64,000 bases of DNA from Pseudomonas serboccidentalis (GTDB lineage Bacteria; Pseudomonadota; Gammaproteobacteria; Pseudomonadales; Pseudomonadaceae): NCBI RefSeq assembly GCF_028830055.1, contig NZ_CP101655.1, forward strand, positions 4,730,812 to 4,794,811, read 5' to 3'. The notes under the pieces are model-generated. The model did no database searches and was not told where the DNA came from. It worked only from the letters and a program-made list of their open reading frames with translations. Below, piece by piece: positions 27,385-36,681 of this stretch. Every line of letters begins with the position of its first letter. The stretch's first letter is position 1. The translations under genes and the position numbers were made by a program.

Positions 27385-27398
27385 TAGGTAACTACCTA
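27385..27398. promoter_or_regulatory. Palindrome upstream of gcd, TetR-operator-like
   Basis: TAGGTA and TACCTA flank a two-base centre (AC) in an AT-rich stretch 40 bp before the gcd start. The form is like operators of small TetR-family repressors, but no TetR gene is present nearby. It lies close to the decayed block at 27534-28641 and may be a leftover of a regulated gene lost there. Confidence 0.4.
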
Positions 27399-27533
27399 GT
27401 TAAATCACTAATTCAGTAATGAACTGTTGTTCATTGCGAAATCCCCTTTCTAAGCGGGGACTTGCGCTTTCAGCGGGCTGCAAAGATATTTTGAATGCCT
27501 TGAAAAGGGGCTTTTTGTCAGGAAAAATGTGAG

Positions 27534-27662
27534 TTATGACAGCTGTCGGTTATTGCGCAGAATCGAGAAACTCAACGCGGCAGCAACACATAGCCAGGCC
27601 AGATAAGGAAACAGCACCAGCCCGGTGATCACATCCAGGCACAACCGACGGTTCTGGTTCAT
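27534..27662 (-). pseudogene. C-terminal remnant of a TspO/MBR-family gene
   Basis: A 42-codon frame reads LVLFPYLAWLCVAAALSFSI followed by LRNN and a stop. This is the last transmembrane helix of TspO/MBR (tryptophan-rich sensory) proteins, which carry PYLAWVxFAAxLN and an xWRLN ending. The remaining four helices (about 110 residues) are absent, so it is a 5'-deleted remnant. Confidence 0.72.
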
Positions 27663-27713
27663 TCAGTGCAATCCGGCAGTATTCGTTTCATAACGCCGTG
27701 GTCAGCGTCAGAT

Positions 27714-27902
27714 TCATTGGCTTGCTCCGGCAGACTGGCGACGGAAGAACAATGTCACCTGGCCGACCTCTACCCCGAGCTTGGACATGCTGGTGCGGTT
27801 GATCAGCGTGTCCTCGTCCATCAAGTACATCCAGTCGTCGATGCTCATTTCGTAGGTCGAGTCATCACCGCTGCGCTTCTGGAACATGCCCCAGGCTTTG
27901 AC
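27714..27902 (-). pseudogene. Internally deleted DUF3833-family gene remnant
   Basis: The frame reads VKAWGMFQKRSG and then jumps to STYEMSIDDWMYLMDEDTLI, followed by GVEVGQVTLFF. In DUF3833 proteins the first block belongs near the N-terminus and the second near the C-terminus, with about 100 residues between. The signal peptide and middle are missing. It lies just after the Old Yellow Enzyme remnant and before the TspO remnant, all on the same strand. Recognition is from memory of the family. Confidence 0.6.
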
Positions 27903-27910
27903 GGGCTGGT

Positions 27911-27934
27911 GCGCTCCCGGGGAAGCGGGAGCGC
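27911..27934. terminator. Hairpin after the Old Yellow Enzyme remnant
   Basis: GCGCTCCCG and CGGGAGCGC form a perfect 9-bp stem with a 6-base loop, 18 bp beyond the stop of the flavin oxidoreductase remnant. It lacks a clear T-tract, so it may be a former terminator or a mobile palindrome. Confidence 0.45.
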
Positions 27935-27951
27935 TGTGCGAACTCGATGAT

Positions 27952-28641
27952 TTATTCGCTGTAGATCGGGTAATCCACATAGCCTTCAGCGTTGCCGCCA
28001 TAGACCGTGGCGGGATTCAGCGGATTGAGCGGCCAATCATTGGCAATGCGCGCCGGCAGGTCCGGGTTGGCCATGAACGGCCGGCCGAAAGCCACCAGAT
28101 CAGCCAGTCCCGATTCAAGCAATTTCGCACCGGACTCGGCGTTGTAGCGCCCGGCATAGATGATCGCGCCACTGAAAGTGTCACGCACGGCACGGCGGAA
28201 GGTCTGCGGCATCACGGGGGCGTCGTCCCAGTCCGCTTCAGCGATGGACAGGTAGGCAATGCCCACGTCCTCAAGCACCTTGATCGCTTCGATGTAGGTG
28301 GTATGCGGGTCTTCCTCGACCATGCCCAGATAGGTGCGCGCTTCATCGGTGGTGGTGAACAGCGGCGCGAACCGCACGCCGACTTTCTCCTTGCCGATGC
28401 ACTCGGCGACACCCGACACCACTTCGCGCAGAAAACGCAGGCGATTGTGCAGCGAGCCACCGTACTGATCGGTGCGCACATTGCTGTGGGCAGAAATGAA
28501 CTGGTTCACCAGATAGCCGTTGGCACAGTGCAGTTCGATGCCGTCGAAGCCGGCGTCCATCGCATTGCGCGCGGCCTGAATATAGAGCTGAACCAGTTCC
28601 TGGACTTCATCGGTACTCAGCGCTCGCGGCGCAGATTTGGT
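27952..28641 (-). pseudogene. 5'-truncated NADH:flavin oxidoreductase (Old Yellow Enzyme family)
   Basis: About 229 codons of the C-terminal two-thirds of an OYE-type barrel remain. APRALSTDEVQELV, FDGIELHCANGYLVNQFIS, RTDQYGGSLHNRLRF and LVAFGRPFMANPDLP are all typical. The N-terminal part of about 130-150 residues, with the FMN-binding start and active-site loops, is missing. Upstream of about 28641 the frame continues into low-complexity codons (rich in A, S and T) that do not belong. The full protein would be about 360 residues, so it is almost certainly inactive. Confidence 0.8.
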
Positions 28642-28783
28642 TGGGGGCGAGTTTGTTGAACAAGCTGCAGCGCACCGGGCAGTCGTTGCAGACGTCGATG
28701 GTGATGACGAAGCGGCTTTTGCAGCGGCCATCAAACTGAAGCGCTACGCGTGTTGATCGCGCCGGGTCATTCTGGCCTGGCAC

Positions 28784-29689
28784 TCAGGGTATCGCGTAGA
28801 TCTTGAACAGCTTCTTCGCCGTGGCGCCGGCGCCATCCAGGTATTTGTCGTACGCCTGCTCGATCTCGCCGGAGCGGTATATTTCGCTCAGCGCGGTGTC
28901 GACCAGCAAACGGAAATCTTCGTCGTTTCGATCCAGCGCCATTGCCGTCGGTGCGTACTCGAAAATCCGCTCCAGCACCACCAGGTGGGCTGCGGGGTAA
29001 TTGCTGCCCAGCAGGTGCTTGAGCACCATGCGTTCAGCGAAGAACGCATTGGCTTTGCCATCGGCAACCAGCTTGAGACCTGCCTCGGCGTTCTCTACGG
29101 TGACCAGAGTAGCCACCACCCCGAGCAATCGCATCTGCTGGTGTATCCACGTCTCGGTGACACCGCCCGCGATGGCAGCATACGTTTGATTGGACAGGCC
29201 AAGGTTCGCAGTGGCGCGCCACGTTGGCCCGGTATGAGCCACCTTGCCATTGAGCACATTGAGCAAAGCCTCGGATGCATCCTGGCGCACCACTGCCGAG
29301 AGACCGGCGGTGTAGATCGGCACCGAGTAGCTGACCTGCTTGCGCCGCGCCAGTGTCGGTGGGGTCGGTGTACAGAGAATGTCGACCTGCCCCGAGTTGA
29401 CGGCATTGATTTCGTCATTGAGAGACACAGGCTGGTACTGAATCTTCAACGCGGGCAAAGCCAGTTCGCTCTTGACCTTCTCGGCTATTTTCAGACAGAG
29501 ATCGATGGCATATCCGCTGGCTTTATCGGCGGCCTGATAGCTGAACGGCGCGAAGTCAGGCAAGTAACCGAGGGTGAAAGTATTGCTCGTGCGTATGCGC
29601 TCAAGCGTGCTGCCATGAGCCATTACCGGCAGCAGCGCCAGTATGCAGACGAGTAGCAGAGGGTTGGACTTGATCGGTTTCACGTTCAT
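28784..29689 (-). CDS. Periplasmic solute-binding protein (amino-acid type)
   Basis: A 301-residue family 3 solute-binding protein. The signal peptide ends near VMAHG. LERIRTSNTFTLGYLPDFAP and SGYAIDLC are the standard ligand-domain opening, and QVDILCTPTPPTLARRKQV is the hinge region. Such proteins bind polar or acidic amino acids for ABC uptake. No ABC permease lies beside it; instead an APC-type permease is 48 bp upstream on the same strand, an odd pairing that may reflect shared substrate class. Confidence 0.85.
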   Translation of the reverse strand: MNVKPIKSNPLLLVCILALLPVMAHGSTLERIRTSNTFTLGYLPDFAPFSYQAADKASGYAIDLCLKIAEKVKSELALPALKIQYQPVSLNDEINAVNSGQVDILCTPTPPTLARRKQVSYSVPIYTAGLSAVVRQDASEALLNVLNGKVAHTGPTWRATANLGLSNQTYAAIAGGVTETWIHQQMRLLGVVATLVTVENAEAGLKLVADGKANAFFAERMVLKHLLGSNYPAAHLVVLERIFEYAPTAMALDRNDEDFRLLVDTALSEIYRSGEIEQAYDKYLDGAGATAKKLFKIYAIP

Positions 29690-29737
29690 GCGCGGGTTCC
29701 CCGAATTCAGATGTCTGAGCGGTCCTGAAGACAGCGG

Positions 29738-31078
29738 TCAAGGGTTGTCGGCCCGGGGGTGAACGGGCACAGACACGTCGATAAAACGTTTGGCGAGGAA
29801 ACCGTAGAGCAGGTAACCGAACACCAGGACCAGGATGCCGCCGAACACGGCATCTTTGCCGCAGGCATACAACGCGTAGAGGGAGTACGCCACGGCCACC
29901 ACCAACAGCAAGGCATTGCGTGTGTACACACCTGCACTGACTTTGGCTTTGTACATCATGACCAGCAGCCCGGTTGCCGCCGTCACATAGGGAATCAGGT
30001 TGGTTACTGCGGCGAGGCTGACGAGTTTGCCGAACTGCGCACTGGCATTGGGCGAGATGGTCGACAGTGCCATCAAGGTCTGCAGCACACCGCAGACCAG
30101 CATCCCGACGATGGGGGCATTGCGTGCGCTGACCTTGCTGAACAGTTTGGGGAACATGCCCTGGTCAGCCGTCATCTTGGCGGTTTGCGCCAACGTGAAC
30201 TGCCAGCCCAACAGCGAGCCCACGCACGCCATCACCGCCAGCGCCATGATGATGTGGCCGACCGTGGGGTTGAACATATGGGCATAAACGAGCGCGAAAG
30301 GGGCTGACGAGTTGGCCAGCTCAGCATTGGGAATGATGCCCTGAATGACCGTCGTCGAGAGCACATAGACAACGGCTGCCCCCAGTGTGCCGAACAGGCA
30401 GGCCAGCGGCACCGTGCGCGTGGGGTTCTCTACTGCATCAGAGGCCTGGGCTGCCGACTCCATGCCGAGAAAGGCCCAGAGTGTCAGGGGAATCGCTTTG
30501 CTGATCGCTTCGGAAATGGGCAGGTTGTAAGGGTTCCAGGCGGCGATCAGCAGATCGGGTTTGAACCAGAACCATCCGATGAGGCTCAAGCCCGCTACCG
30601 GGATGATCACTCCCCAGACAGTAATCGCACCGATCCTGCCGGTAATGCCGGGGCCGCCAAAATTTGCCACGGTGGTTAGCCAGAGCAAGCCGACCGTTCC
30701 GATGAACAAAGGAATGGCGCCGCTTCCAAGCCAAGGCATGAACGAAGTCATGTATCCCACGGCGGAGATGGCCACCGCCACGTTGGCGATGGCCAGCGAC
30801 AGGAAATACAGATACGAACAGAGGAAAAATCCCGACTTTGCGTGCGCTTCTTCGGTGTACGCGGATAACCCGCCCGAGCGCAGACAAAAGATGCCGCACT
30901 GGGAAAAACAATATGCGATGGCCATGGAACCGACAGCGGTGACGATCCATGATAACAACGAGACAGCCCCGAGTTGGGCCATGCTTGTCGGCAACATGAT
31001 GATGCCTGAGCCCATCATGTTGACTGTCACCAGTGTGGTGAGCCCCATGAGGCTCATTTTCTTGTTTGAGTCGGTCAT
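29738..31078 (-). CDS. APC-family amino-acid/polyamine antiporter, PotE-like
   Basis: A 446-residue carrier with about 12 helices. MGLTTLVTVNMMGSGIIMLP is the N-terminal helix with the GSGI motif of the APC superfamily, and LWAFLGMESAAQASDAVENP follows the arginine/agmatine and putrescine/ornithine antiporter pattern. The ATG 31078 has an AGGTG site 8 bp upstream. Exchange of ornithine for putrescine is the likely activity, but other cationic amino-acid pairs are possible. It appears to be in one unit with the solute-binding protein. Confidence 0.87.
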   Translation of the reverse strand: MTDSNKKMSLMGLTTLVTVNMMGSGIIMLPTSMAQLGAVSLLSWIVTAVGSMAIAYCFSQCGIFCLRSGGLSAYTEEAHAKSGFFLCSYLYFLSLAIANVAVAISAVGYMTSFMPWLGSGAIPLFIGTVGLLWLTTVANFGGPGITGRIGAITVWGVIIPVAGLSLIGWFWFKPDLLIAAWNPYNLPISEAISKAIPLTLWAFLGMESAAQASDAVENPTRTVPLACLFGTLGAAVVYVLSTTVIQGIIPNAELANSSAPFALVYAHMFNPTVGHIIMALAVMACVGSLLGWQFTLAQTAKMTADQGMFPKLFSKVSARNAPIVGMLVCGVLQTLMALSTISPNASAQFGKLVSLAAVTNLIPYVTAATGLLVMMYKAKVSAGVYTRNALLLVVAVAYSLYALYACGKDAVFGGILVLVFGYLLYGFLAKRFIDVSVPVHPRADNP

Positions 31079-31242
31079 CGAAATCACCTCGATTTGCGAA
31101 ACGCATCACCGCTCAGCCATCGACTATTGGCAGGCGTGCAGTGGGTTCTTTGCCGCAACTGACAAGCAGACTCAGGCACCCGACAAAAATGGCGATGGGC
31201 AAGCCGACAAGCTCCCTGACAACACTCGTGTTGCTGCCCATA

Positions 31243-32187
31243 TCAATGAGCACGATTTGCCAGGCGCGAGACCCAAGGATTGGCACTCAAGCCATGTAGC
31301 AGCACGCTGAGTAAAACGGTGCAGGCGGCTACAGCCACCAACGTACGACCGGCTTGCAGAGGGTAGTCCAATATCATTACGGCGAAGACGATGGTTGCCA
31401 GACCTCGCGGGCCGAACCAGCCGATGAACAGCCGGGTTTCGAAATCGAAATCGGTCCCTGCCAGACTGATGAGTACTGGCAGTATGCGAATCACGGTCAG
31501 GCTGAGCACTGCATACAGCCAGATATTCAGAGTCAAACTGCTCCAGGCCCAAGGGATCACCAGCGCGCCGAATACGACCCAGGTAATGACGGATAGCAGG
31601 CTGGCGAATTCTTCGCTGGCCTTGAGCAGATCGTGCTTTTTCTCAGTAAACAGGTAGCTGGCGAGCAACCCGCCAACGAACGCGGCGATAAACCCGCTAC
31701 CGCCTAGTGTCTGCGCGGTGGCAAAGCAAAGCAGGGCTAATCCGGGCAGCGTCAGCTGCGACCACATGGGTGTTTGCCAATGATGTTTTGCAGAGTAGCG
31801 CTGCAACAGCCAGGCAATGAAAGTAAGGGCGGCGCCGACGAGTGCGCCGATACCAAGCGCCTCGAAAACCAGCTCTACCGCCAGCAAGACGGGAGACTGC
31901 GCCTGCTCTTCGATCAACAGGGCCAGGAACATCAACAACACCGGTACGCAGATGCCGTCATTGAGCCCGCTCTCCACGTTCAACCCTTCACGCACGGACG
32001 CTGCAACCTTTGGATTGCTCACTACAGCCTTACCCAGCGCTGCGTCGGTGGGCGCCAGAAGGGTCGCCAGTATTGCCAGTTCTATCGCAGGTATCTGCGG
32101 GAACAACCAGATGCCAACCAGCCAGCCACTTAACGTGGTCAGCGGCAGTCCGATCAACAACAAGCGCAGCGGTAATCCTTCCTGCAC
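31243..32187 (-). pseudogene. 5'-truncated cation:proton antiporter (CPA1/NhaP type)
   Basis: The remaining 314 codons carry LLAPTDAALGKAVVSNP, ESGLNDGICVPVLLMFLALL and WFGPRGLATIVFAVMIL, all core CPA1 motifs including the acidic ion-binding residues. The family is about 400 residues long; the first two to three helices are missing. In frame, a TGA lies four codons before the GTG 32187, with unrelated sequence beyond. The left end overlaps nothing. It is probably inactive, though initiation at GTG cannot be excluded. Confidence 0.7.
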
Positions 32188-32225
32188 TCTTCGTGCGGGT
32201 CACTGTGCGGCTCGCCAACAGCGTT

Positions 32226-32927
32226 CTAAGCCACAGCGCCAAACAGGGATCCCGCCAACGCCGTAATGCCCATGGCCAACACGCCCCACAGCGTCACGCG
32301 CCAGGCACCGGTCACCATACTGGCTCCCCCGGCCCTCGCCGCGACAGCCCCCAGACTGGCGAGAGAAACCAGCGACATGCCACAAACCCACGGCACAACG
32401 CTGTGGGTTGGCGCGACGATGGTCACTGCCAGCGGCAGGGCTGCGCCGACCACGAAACTGGCGGCCGAGGCGAGGGCGGCTTGTAACGGTTTGGCCGTGA
32501 GCGCTTCGCTGATCCCCAGTTCGTCCCTGGCGTGGGATCCCAAGGCATCATGGGTCATCAACTGGTCGGCCACTTGATGCGCCAGTTCGGGCGATACGCC
32601 GCGATGCATATAAATGTTCGCCAGTTCAATACGTTCGGCCTTTGGGTCGCTGGCCAGTTCGGCCCGCTCCCGCGCCAGATCGGCCTGCTCGGTGTCCGCC
32701 TGGGAATGCACGGAGACGTATTCCCCGGCGGCCATGGACATCGCGCCCGCTACCAGGCCGGCCGTCCCGGTGACCAGTAGCGTGGCGTGGCTGGCGTTGG
32801 CAGCTGCGACGCCGATCAACAGGCTGGCAGTGGAAACGATCCCGTCGTTGGCCCCCAGAACGGCGGCGCGCAGCCAGCCGATACGATCGCTGCGATGAGA
32901 CTCGGTGTGTCTGTGCATGAATTTCAT
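32226..32927 (-). CDS. VIT1/CCC1-family metal (Fe/Mn) transporter
   Basis: A 233-residue membrane protein. LGANDGIVSTASLLIGVAAA is the first helix with the conserved metal site, and GAMSMAAGEYVSVHSQADTE is the family signature that leads into the cytosolic acidic helix. Three further helices follow. The family moves Fe2+ or Mn2+ out of the cytosol. It begins 4 bp after the apbE stop, so it is co-transcribed with the flavin redox operon; an iron connection for that operon is inferred from this. Confidence 0.87.
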   Translation of the reverse strand: MKFMHRHTESHRSDRIGWLRAAVLGANDGIVSTASLLIGVAAANASHATLLVTGTAGLVAGAMSMAAGEYVSVHSQADTEQADLARERAELASDPKAERIELANIYMHRGVSPELAHQVADQLMTHDALGSHARDELGISEALTAKPLQAALASAASFVVGAALPLAVTIVAPTHSVVPWVCGMSLVSLASLGAVAARAGGASMVTGAWRVTLWGVLAMGITALAGSLFGAVA

Positions 32928-32930
32928 GGT

Positions 32931-33929
32931 TTAGCGGGACTCACTGTCGTTGGGTTGATCAGTCGGACGGTGTTCAATGTGCTCCTGCACCTGGCCACCG
33001 ACTATAGAAATCTCCTTGAACTGCTCACCGTCGTGCAGCACGAACAACGCGTCCATCCCGCGCTCCTGAGCGAGGCGCGGGCCTTCGATTTCGCCCAGCA
33101 CCAGCAGCGCTGTAGCCCAGGCGTCGGCGAGCATGCACGAGGCTGCCACCACGGTGACCGCCGCCAATGTGTTGCGCAGTGGGGCGCCGGTGGCCGGGTT
33201 CATGGTATGGGCGTAGGTCTGCCCACCCACATCGACCCACTGCCGATAGTCCCCGGAGGTCGCGATGGCGGCATCGCCCAGTTCCATCACCCCCATGACT
33301 TCACGCACACCCCGGCGGGGTTTTTCGATGGCCACGATCCAGGGTTGCGCATCAGGCTTGACCCCGCGGGCGCGCATCTCGCCATCGATGCCGACCAGGT
33401 AGCGATTGATACCAAAACCTTCCAGGCAGCGGGCCAGTTCATCGACCCCAAAACCCTTGGCGATGCCATTCAGATCAAGGTGCAACGGCGCCCGTTTGCG
33501 CACCTGATTGTGCAGCAGGTCAACCACCAGTGCCGCACCGGCGGACGGTCGTGTAGACAATGATGTTGCCGTCAGCGACTGTTCGGTGATCGTCTGTTCG
33601 CCGGGGCCGAACCCCCAGGCGTCGACCAGATCACCGACGGCGATGTCGAAGGCGCCGCCGGATTGCTGGTTGACCCGAAGCGCCGTCGCCAGCACTGTCG
33701 TCAGCTCTTTGGGCACGGGTAGCCATTGCTGTTCGGGCGCGGCGTTGAGACGGTTGAGATCGGAGTCGGCTCGCCAGGTCGACATTTGCTGATCCACACG
33801 CTCGACAGCCTGAGCCAGGCGCCGGCCTATTTCATCGGCATCGATGCCCGCAGCGGCATAGAAGAGCGCTGTGTAGCGGCTGCCCATGGTCTCGCCGTTC
33901 AGGCTGTAGCGTTGCCCATCAGTAGACAT
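32931..33929 (-). CDS. apbE: FAD:protein FMN transferase
   Basis: A 332-residue ApbE-type flavin transferase from ATG 33929, which overlaps the end of the upstream flavoprotein gene by 11 bp. GETMGSRYTALF opens the domain, DLNGIAKGFGVD is the catalytic region and HTMNPATGAPLRN binds metal. ApbE attaches FMN covalently to threonine or serine of membrane or periplasmic redox proteins. The likely target is an adjacent protein of this operon. The usual lipoprotein or signal sequence is not evident at this start. Confidence 0.88.
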   Translation of the reverse strand: MSTDGQRYSLNGETMGSRYTALFYAAAGIDADEIGRRLAQAVERVDQQMSTWRADSDLNRLNAAPEQQWLPVPKELTTVLATALRVNQQSGGAFDIAVGDLVDAWGFGPGEQTITEQSLTATSLSTRPSAGAALVVDLLHNQVRKRAPLHLDLNGIAKGFGVDELARCLEGFGINRYLVGIDGEMRARGVKPDAQPWIVAIEKPRRGVREVMGVMELGDAAIATSGDYRQWVDVGGQTYAHTMNPATGAPLRNTLAAVTVVAASCMLADAWATALLVLGEIEGPRLAQERGMDALFVLHDGEQFKEISIVGGQVQEHIEHRPTDQPNDSESR

Positions 33930-36099
33930 CTTCACGATAGCGTCCTTGTGTCTTGAGGGACTGCACACTCAGATTGAGCGGCGCCAACACTTCATCCAGG
34001 GCCTGCATCACGCCTTTGGCCATTTCACGGCTGCCACACACCAATACCTGAGCACCTTTTTCAATCAGCCGGCGCACGGCAAGGGCATCGCTGATCAACC
34101 GGTCTTGCACGTAACTGCGGTCCTGAACCTGGGAAAAAGCGGCGCGCAACGCGGTAAGGCGTCGATCCGCCAGATAACGGTTGAGCTCCGGTTCGTAGAG
34201 AAAATCCGACGCCGGGTTGCGCCCGCCCCAATACAAATGCATCGGGTGTCGGGCCTTGTTGTTCCGGATAAAACCGGCCAAAGGACCGATCCCGGTGCCA
34301 GCGCCGATCAGGATGACGGGGTGCGCGCCGGACGCGGGTCGAAATTGTGGGTTGGGCTGAATGAACGCCTCAATCGACTCGCCAATCTTCAGGCCATGCA
34401 GAAATTCCGAACATACGCCACCTTGGTGCTTGCGCACGCAGATCTCGAGAACACCGTCTGCGGACTGACTGGCCAGCGAGTAGAAACGCGGGACCGGACT
34501 CCGGGGAGGGACAACCCCCACCAGATCACCGACCTGAAAACCTGGCAGATCGCCCGGTGCCTTGAAGCGCAAGATGTGGGTCGGAGCATTCACCTCTTCA
34601 CCGTAGGCGATGCATTCGGTCAATTCCAGTTGATGGGTGCGCGGTTGCTCCGGCGTGTGGACAAGGCTCAAGTCATGCCCCAGCACAGCAGCCAACCCGC
34701 GACCCCAGCGCGCAAACTCCTGGGTTGACTGGCGGTTGACGGTTTCCAGCCCCAGCAGTGGCAAACCACCGGCCTGCACCATTGCATCCTGTACCTGATG
34801 GGCGTACCGACAGAACTGCGAAAACTGTCGGTCGCCAAAACCCAGCACCGCGAATGGCAGGCCCGGTTCGACGCCGACCTTGTTCAGCCGTGCCAGGAAC
34901 TGCGACGCCGAAGCGGGGGCATCGCCGTCACCATGGGTTGCGGTGAGGATGAACAGCCGCTGGACGCTGCGGTAATCGCCTGTCCATTCATTCATCGCCA
35001 CGCTATGCACCCGATGGCCGGCCCGGTGCAAGGCATCGTGCAGGGTTTTGGCAAAGCCCCAAGTGCTGTTGTTTTCACTGCCCACCAGAATCACGCTGTC
35101 AGCGGCGTGGCCAGGGCTGTTGTGGCTGATGTTCGGGCCAGCCTTGCGACGACGCCACCAGAGCAGGAGGCCGGTCACGCTCATCAACGGCACGCAGAGG
35201 GCGCAGAACCCGAGCGGCAGGCCTAACCACCAAAGGCTTTCACCGGTGTGCAACCGATAGATCAGTTCGTATGCGTTATGCATAGAGTCATGGGCTTGCC
35301 AGGACAACAAGGTGCCGCTGACCGGGTCCACGTAACCGTCGCCTTGGGCGGTGCGCACGGAAAAGACGTCTTGCGGATTGCCGGGGCTCGGGTAAACCAG
35401 TTCGCGCAGATCATTCAGGTCGATGGCCTGCAAGGCTTGCAGGTTCGCCACCGGCAACGCCGGGCCAGCGCTGATCCGAGCGGGGAAGGGTGGCTCATTC
35501 TGACTGCCGTCAGCGATCAAGCCGAACGTAGTGGCGGACATGTACAGCCCGCTCAGGGCCGACAACAGCAGCCCAAGCAAGGCCAGACGACCGACTTCAG
35601 CGTGCCAGCGCTGGCTGAACGTTCCGCGCAGTGGCCGCAGCAGATTGCGCCATCCGCCCAAGCGACGAGCCAGCAACAATCCGCCGGACACCGACAGGAT
35701 CAACATGAACAGCGCACCTGCGCCTGACACCGCGTGGCCTGGCGTGCCCATCAACAGCGAGCGGTGCAGGTCTTTGATCCAGCGAGTGACGGCGGACGGT
35801 GCATAGGGCGCAAGGCCCTGGCCGGTCAGTGGATCGACCGTTTGGGCCCCGGACTGACCGTCCTGGTTGTAGTAGACGATGACAGTCCCGGACGCGGTGC
35901 GCTGGACTTGCTCCGCGCCCGGAAAGTGCCTGGCAACCCGTGCGGCCAATTGACCGACATTCAGTTGGCCGGCAGCAACCGGTGTGCTGTGCAGGCGCTC
36001 CAGCGCTGGATTCACGGACAATATCGCGCCGCTGATCGCCAACAACATGACCAACAGGGCGGCAATCAGGCCGGGCAAAGAGTGGAACTGGCGAAGCAT
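33919..36099 (-). CDS. PepSY-flavodoxin-FNR fusion flavoreductase (inner membrane)
   Basis: A 726-residue multidomain protein. Residues about 1-330 are a PepSY-associated membrane domain with four helices (first MLRQFHSLPGLIAALLVMLL). Residues about 340-480 are a flavodoxin-like FMN domain. Residues about 500-726 are a ferredoxin-NADP reductase module with FAD motif RFYSLASQ, NADP loop GAGTGIGPLAGF and C-terminal CGSREMAKGVMQALDEV. It should pass electrons from cytosolic NADPH across the inner membrane, for example to reduce ferric iron or flavinylated partners. It lies between DUF2271 and ApbE genes. Confidence 0.88.
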   Translation of the reverse strand: MLRQFHSLPGLIAALLVMLLAISGAILSVNPALERLHSTPVAAGQLNVGQLAARVARHFPGAEQVQRTASGTVIVYYNQDGQSGAQTVDPLTGQGLAPYAPSAVTRWIKDLHRSLLMGTPGHAVSGAGALFMLILSVSGGLLLARRLGGWRNLLRPLRGTFSQRWHAEVGRLALLGLLLSALSGLYMSATTFGLIADGSQNEPPFPARISAGPALPVANLQALQAIDLNDLRELVYPSPGNPQDVFSVRTAQGDGYVDPVSGTLLSWQAHDSMHNAYELIYRLHTGESLWWLGLPLGFCALCVPLMSVTGLLLWWRRRKAGPNISHNSPGHAADSVILVGSENNSTWGFAKTLHDALHRAGHRVHSVAMNEWTGDYRSVQRLFILTATHGDGDAPASASQFLARLNKVGVEPGLPFAVLGFGDRQFSQFCRYAHQVQDAMVQAGGLPLLGLETVNRQSTQEFARWGRGLAAVLGHDLSLVHTPEQPRTHQLELTECIAYGEEVNAPTHILRFKAPGDLPGFQVGDLVGVVPPRSPVPRFYSLASQSADGVLEICVRKHQGGVCSEFLHGLKIGESIEAFIQPNPQFRPASGAHPVILIGAGTGIGPLAGFIRNNKARHPMHLYWGGRNPASDFLYEPELNRYLADRRLTALRAAFSQVQDRSYVQDRLISDALAVRRLIEKGAQVLVCGSREMAKGVMQALDEVLAPLNLSVQSLKTQGRYREDVY

Positions 36100-36124
36100 G
36101 TTCAGCCTCCAGTACGTGCCGGTG

Positions 36125-36595
36125 CTATAGGTCGTAAGTGAAGGAATCGACGTAGGTGCTGCCCGTCGCCGCTGCGCCCGAACCTTTGGAGGTCAGGGGG
36201 ACGCTGATGTCGGCGCGGCCTTCACGTTTATCCTCCACGGCGCTGTCGATACGAATCTGATACCCGGCATCAATCAAGGTGTCTGCCAGTTCAACGCTGA
36301 CTTTCAGCGTCTGCCCACTGCCGACACTGGCGCCGCTGACCCCGTCGAATTCGCTCCGGTTCATGCCGCTGCCACGGGCCCAGTCGGTCAAGTGCCGGTA
36401 GTACTTGGCTTTCTTGCCCGCCACCCAAAGCGTCTTCTGGTATTGACCGTTGGCGTCGGTGACGTAGATCGCCAGGTACGCATCGTTGCCGTTGTAGTTC
36501 TTCAGCTGGGTCGTCAGGGTCACTTCACGGGCCTGGGCCAGCGCTGGCAGGGCGATGGCCCCGACGAGACAGGTGGCGGCGATGAGCTTTTTCAT
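36125..36595 (-). CDS. DUF2271 periplasmic protein
   Basis: A 156-residue exported protein. The signal peptide MKKLIAATCLVGAIALPALA is clear, and the mature part (REVTLTTQLKNYNGNDAYLA, then LWVAGKKAKYYRHLTDWARG) is the DUF2271 pattern. The ATG 36595 is chosen over a much longer open frame because it gives the signal peptide. DUF2271 genes commonly accompany ApbE and PepSY flavoreductases, which suggests a flavinylated or redox partner, but no biochemical role is known to me. Confidence 0.83.
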   Translation of the reverse strand: MKKLIAATCLVGAIALPALAQAREVTLTTQLKNYNGNDAYLAIYVTDANGQYQKTLWVAGKKAKYYRHLTDWARGSGMNRSEFDGVSGASVGSGQTLKVSVELADTLIDAGYQIRIDSAVEDKREGRADISVPLTSKGSGAAATGSTYVDSFTYDL

Positions 36596-36681
36596 GAGGG
36601 TGTCCTGTTTGAAAGGGTGTGGCCAGAGCCTGCACCTGCTGGCTGACAGCAACCTGAACAACCTGCAGGCTTCTGGAAAAA

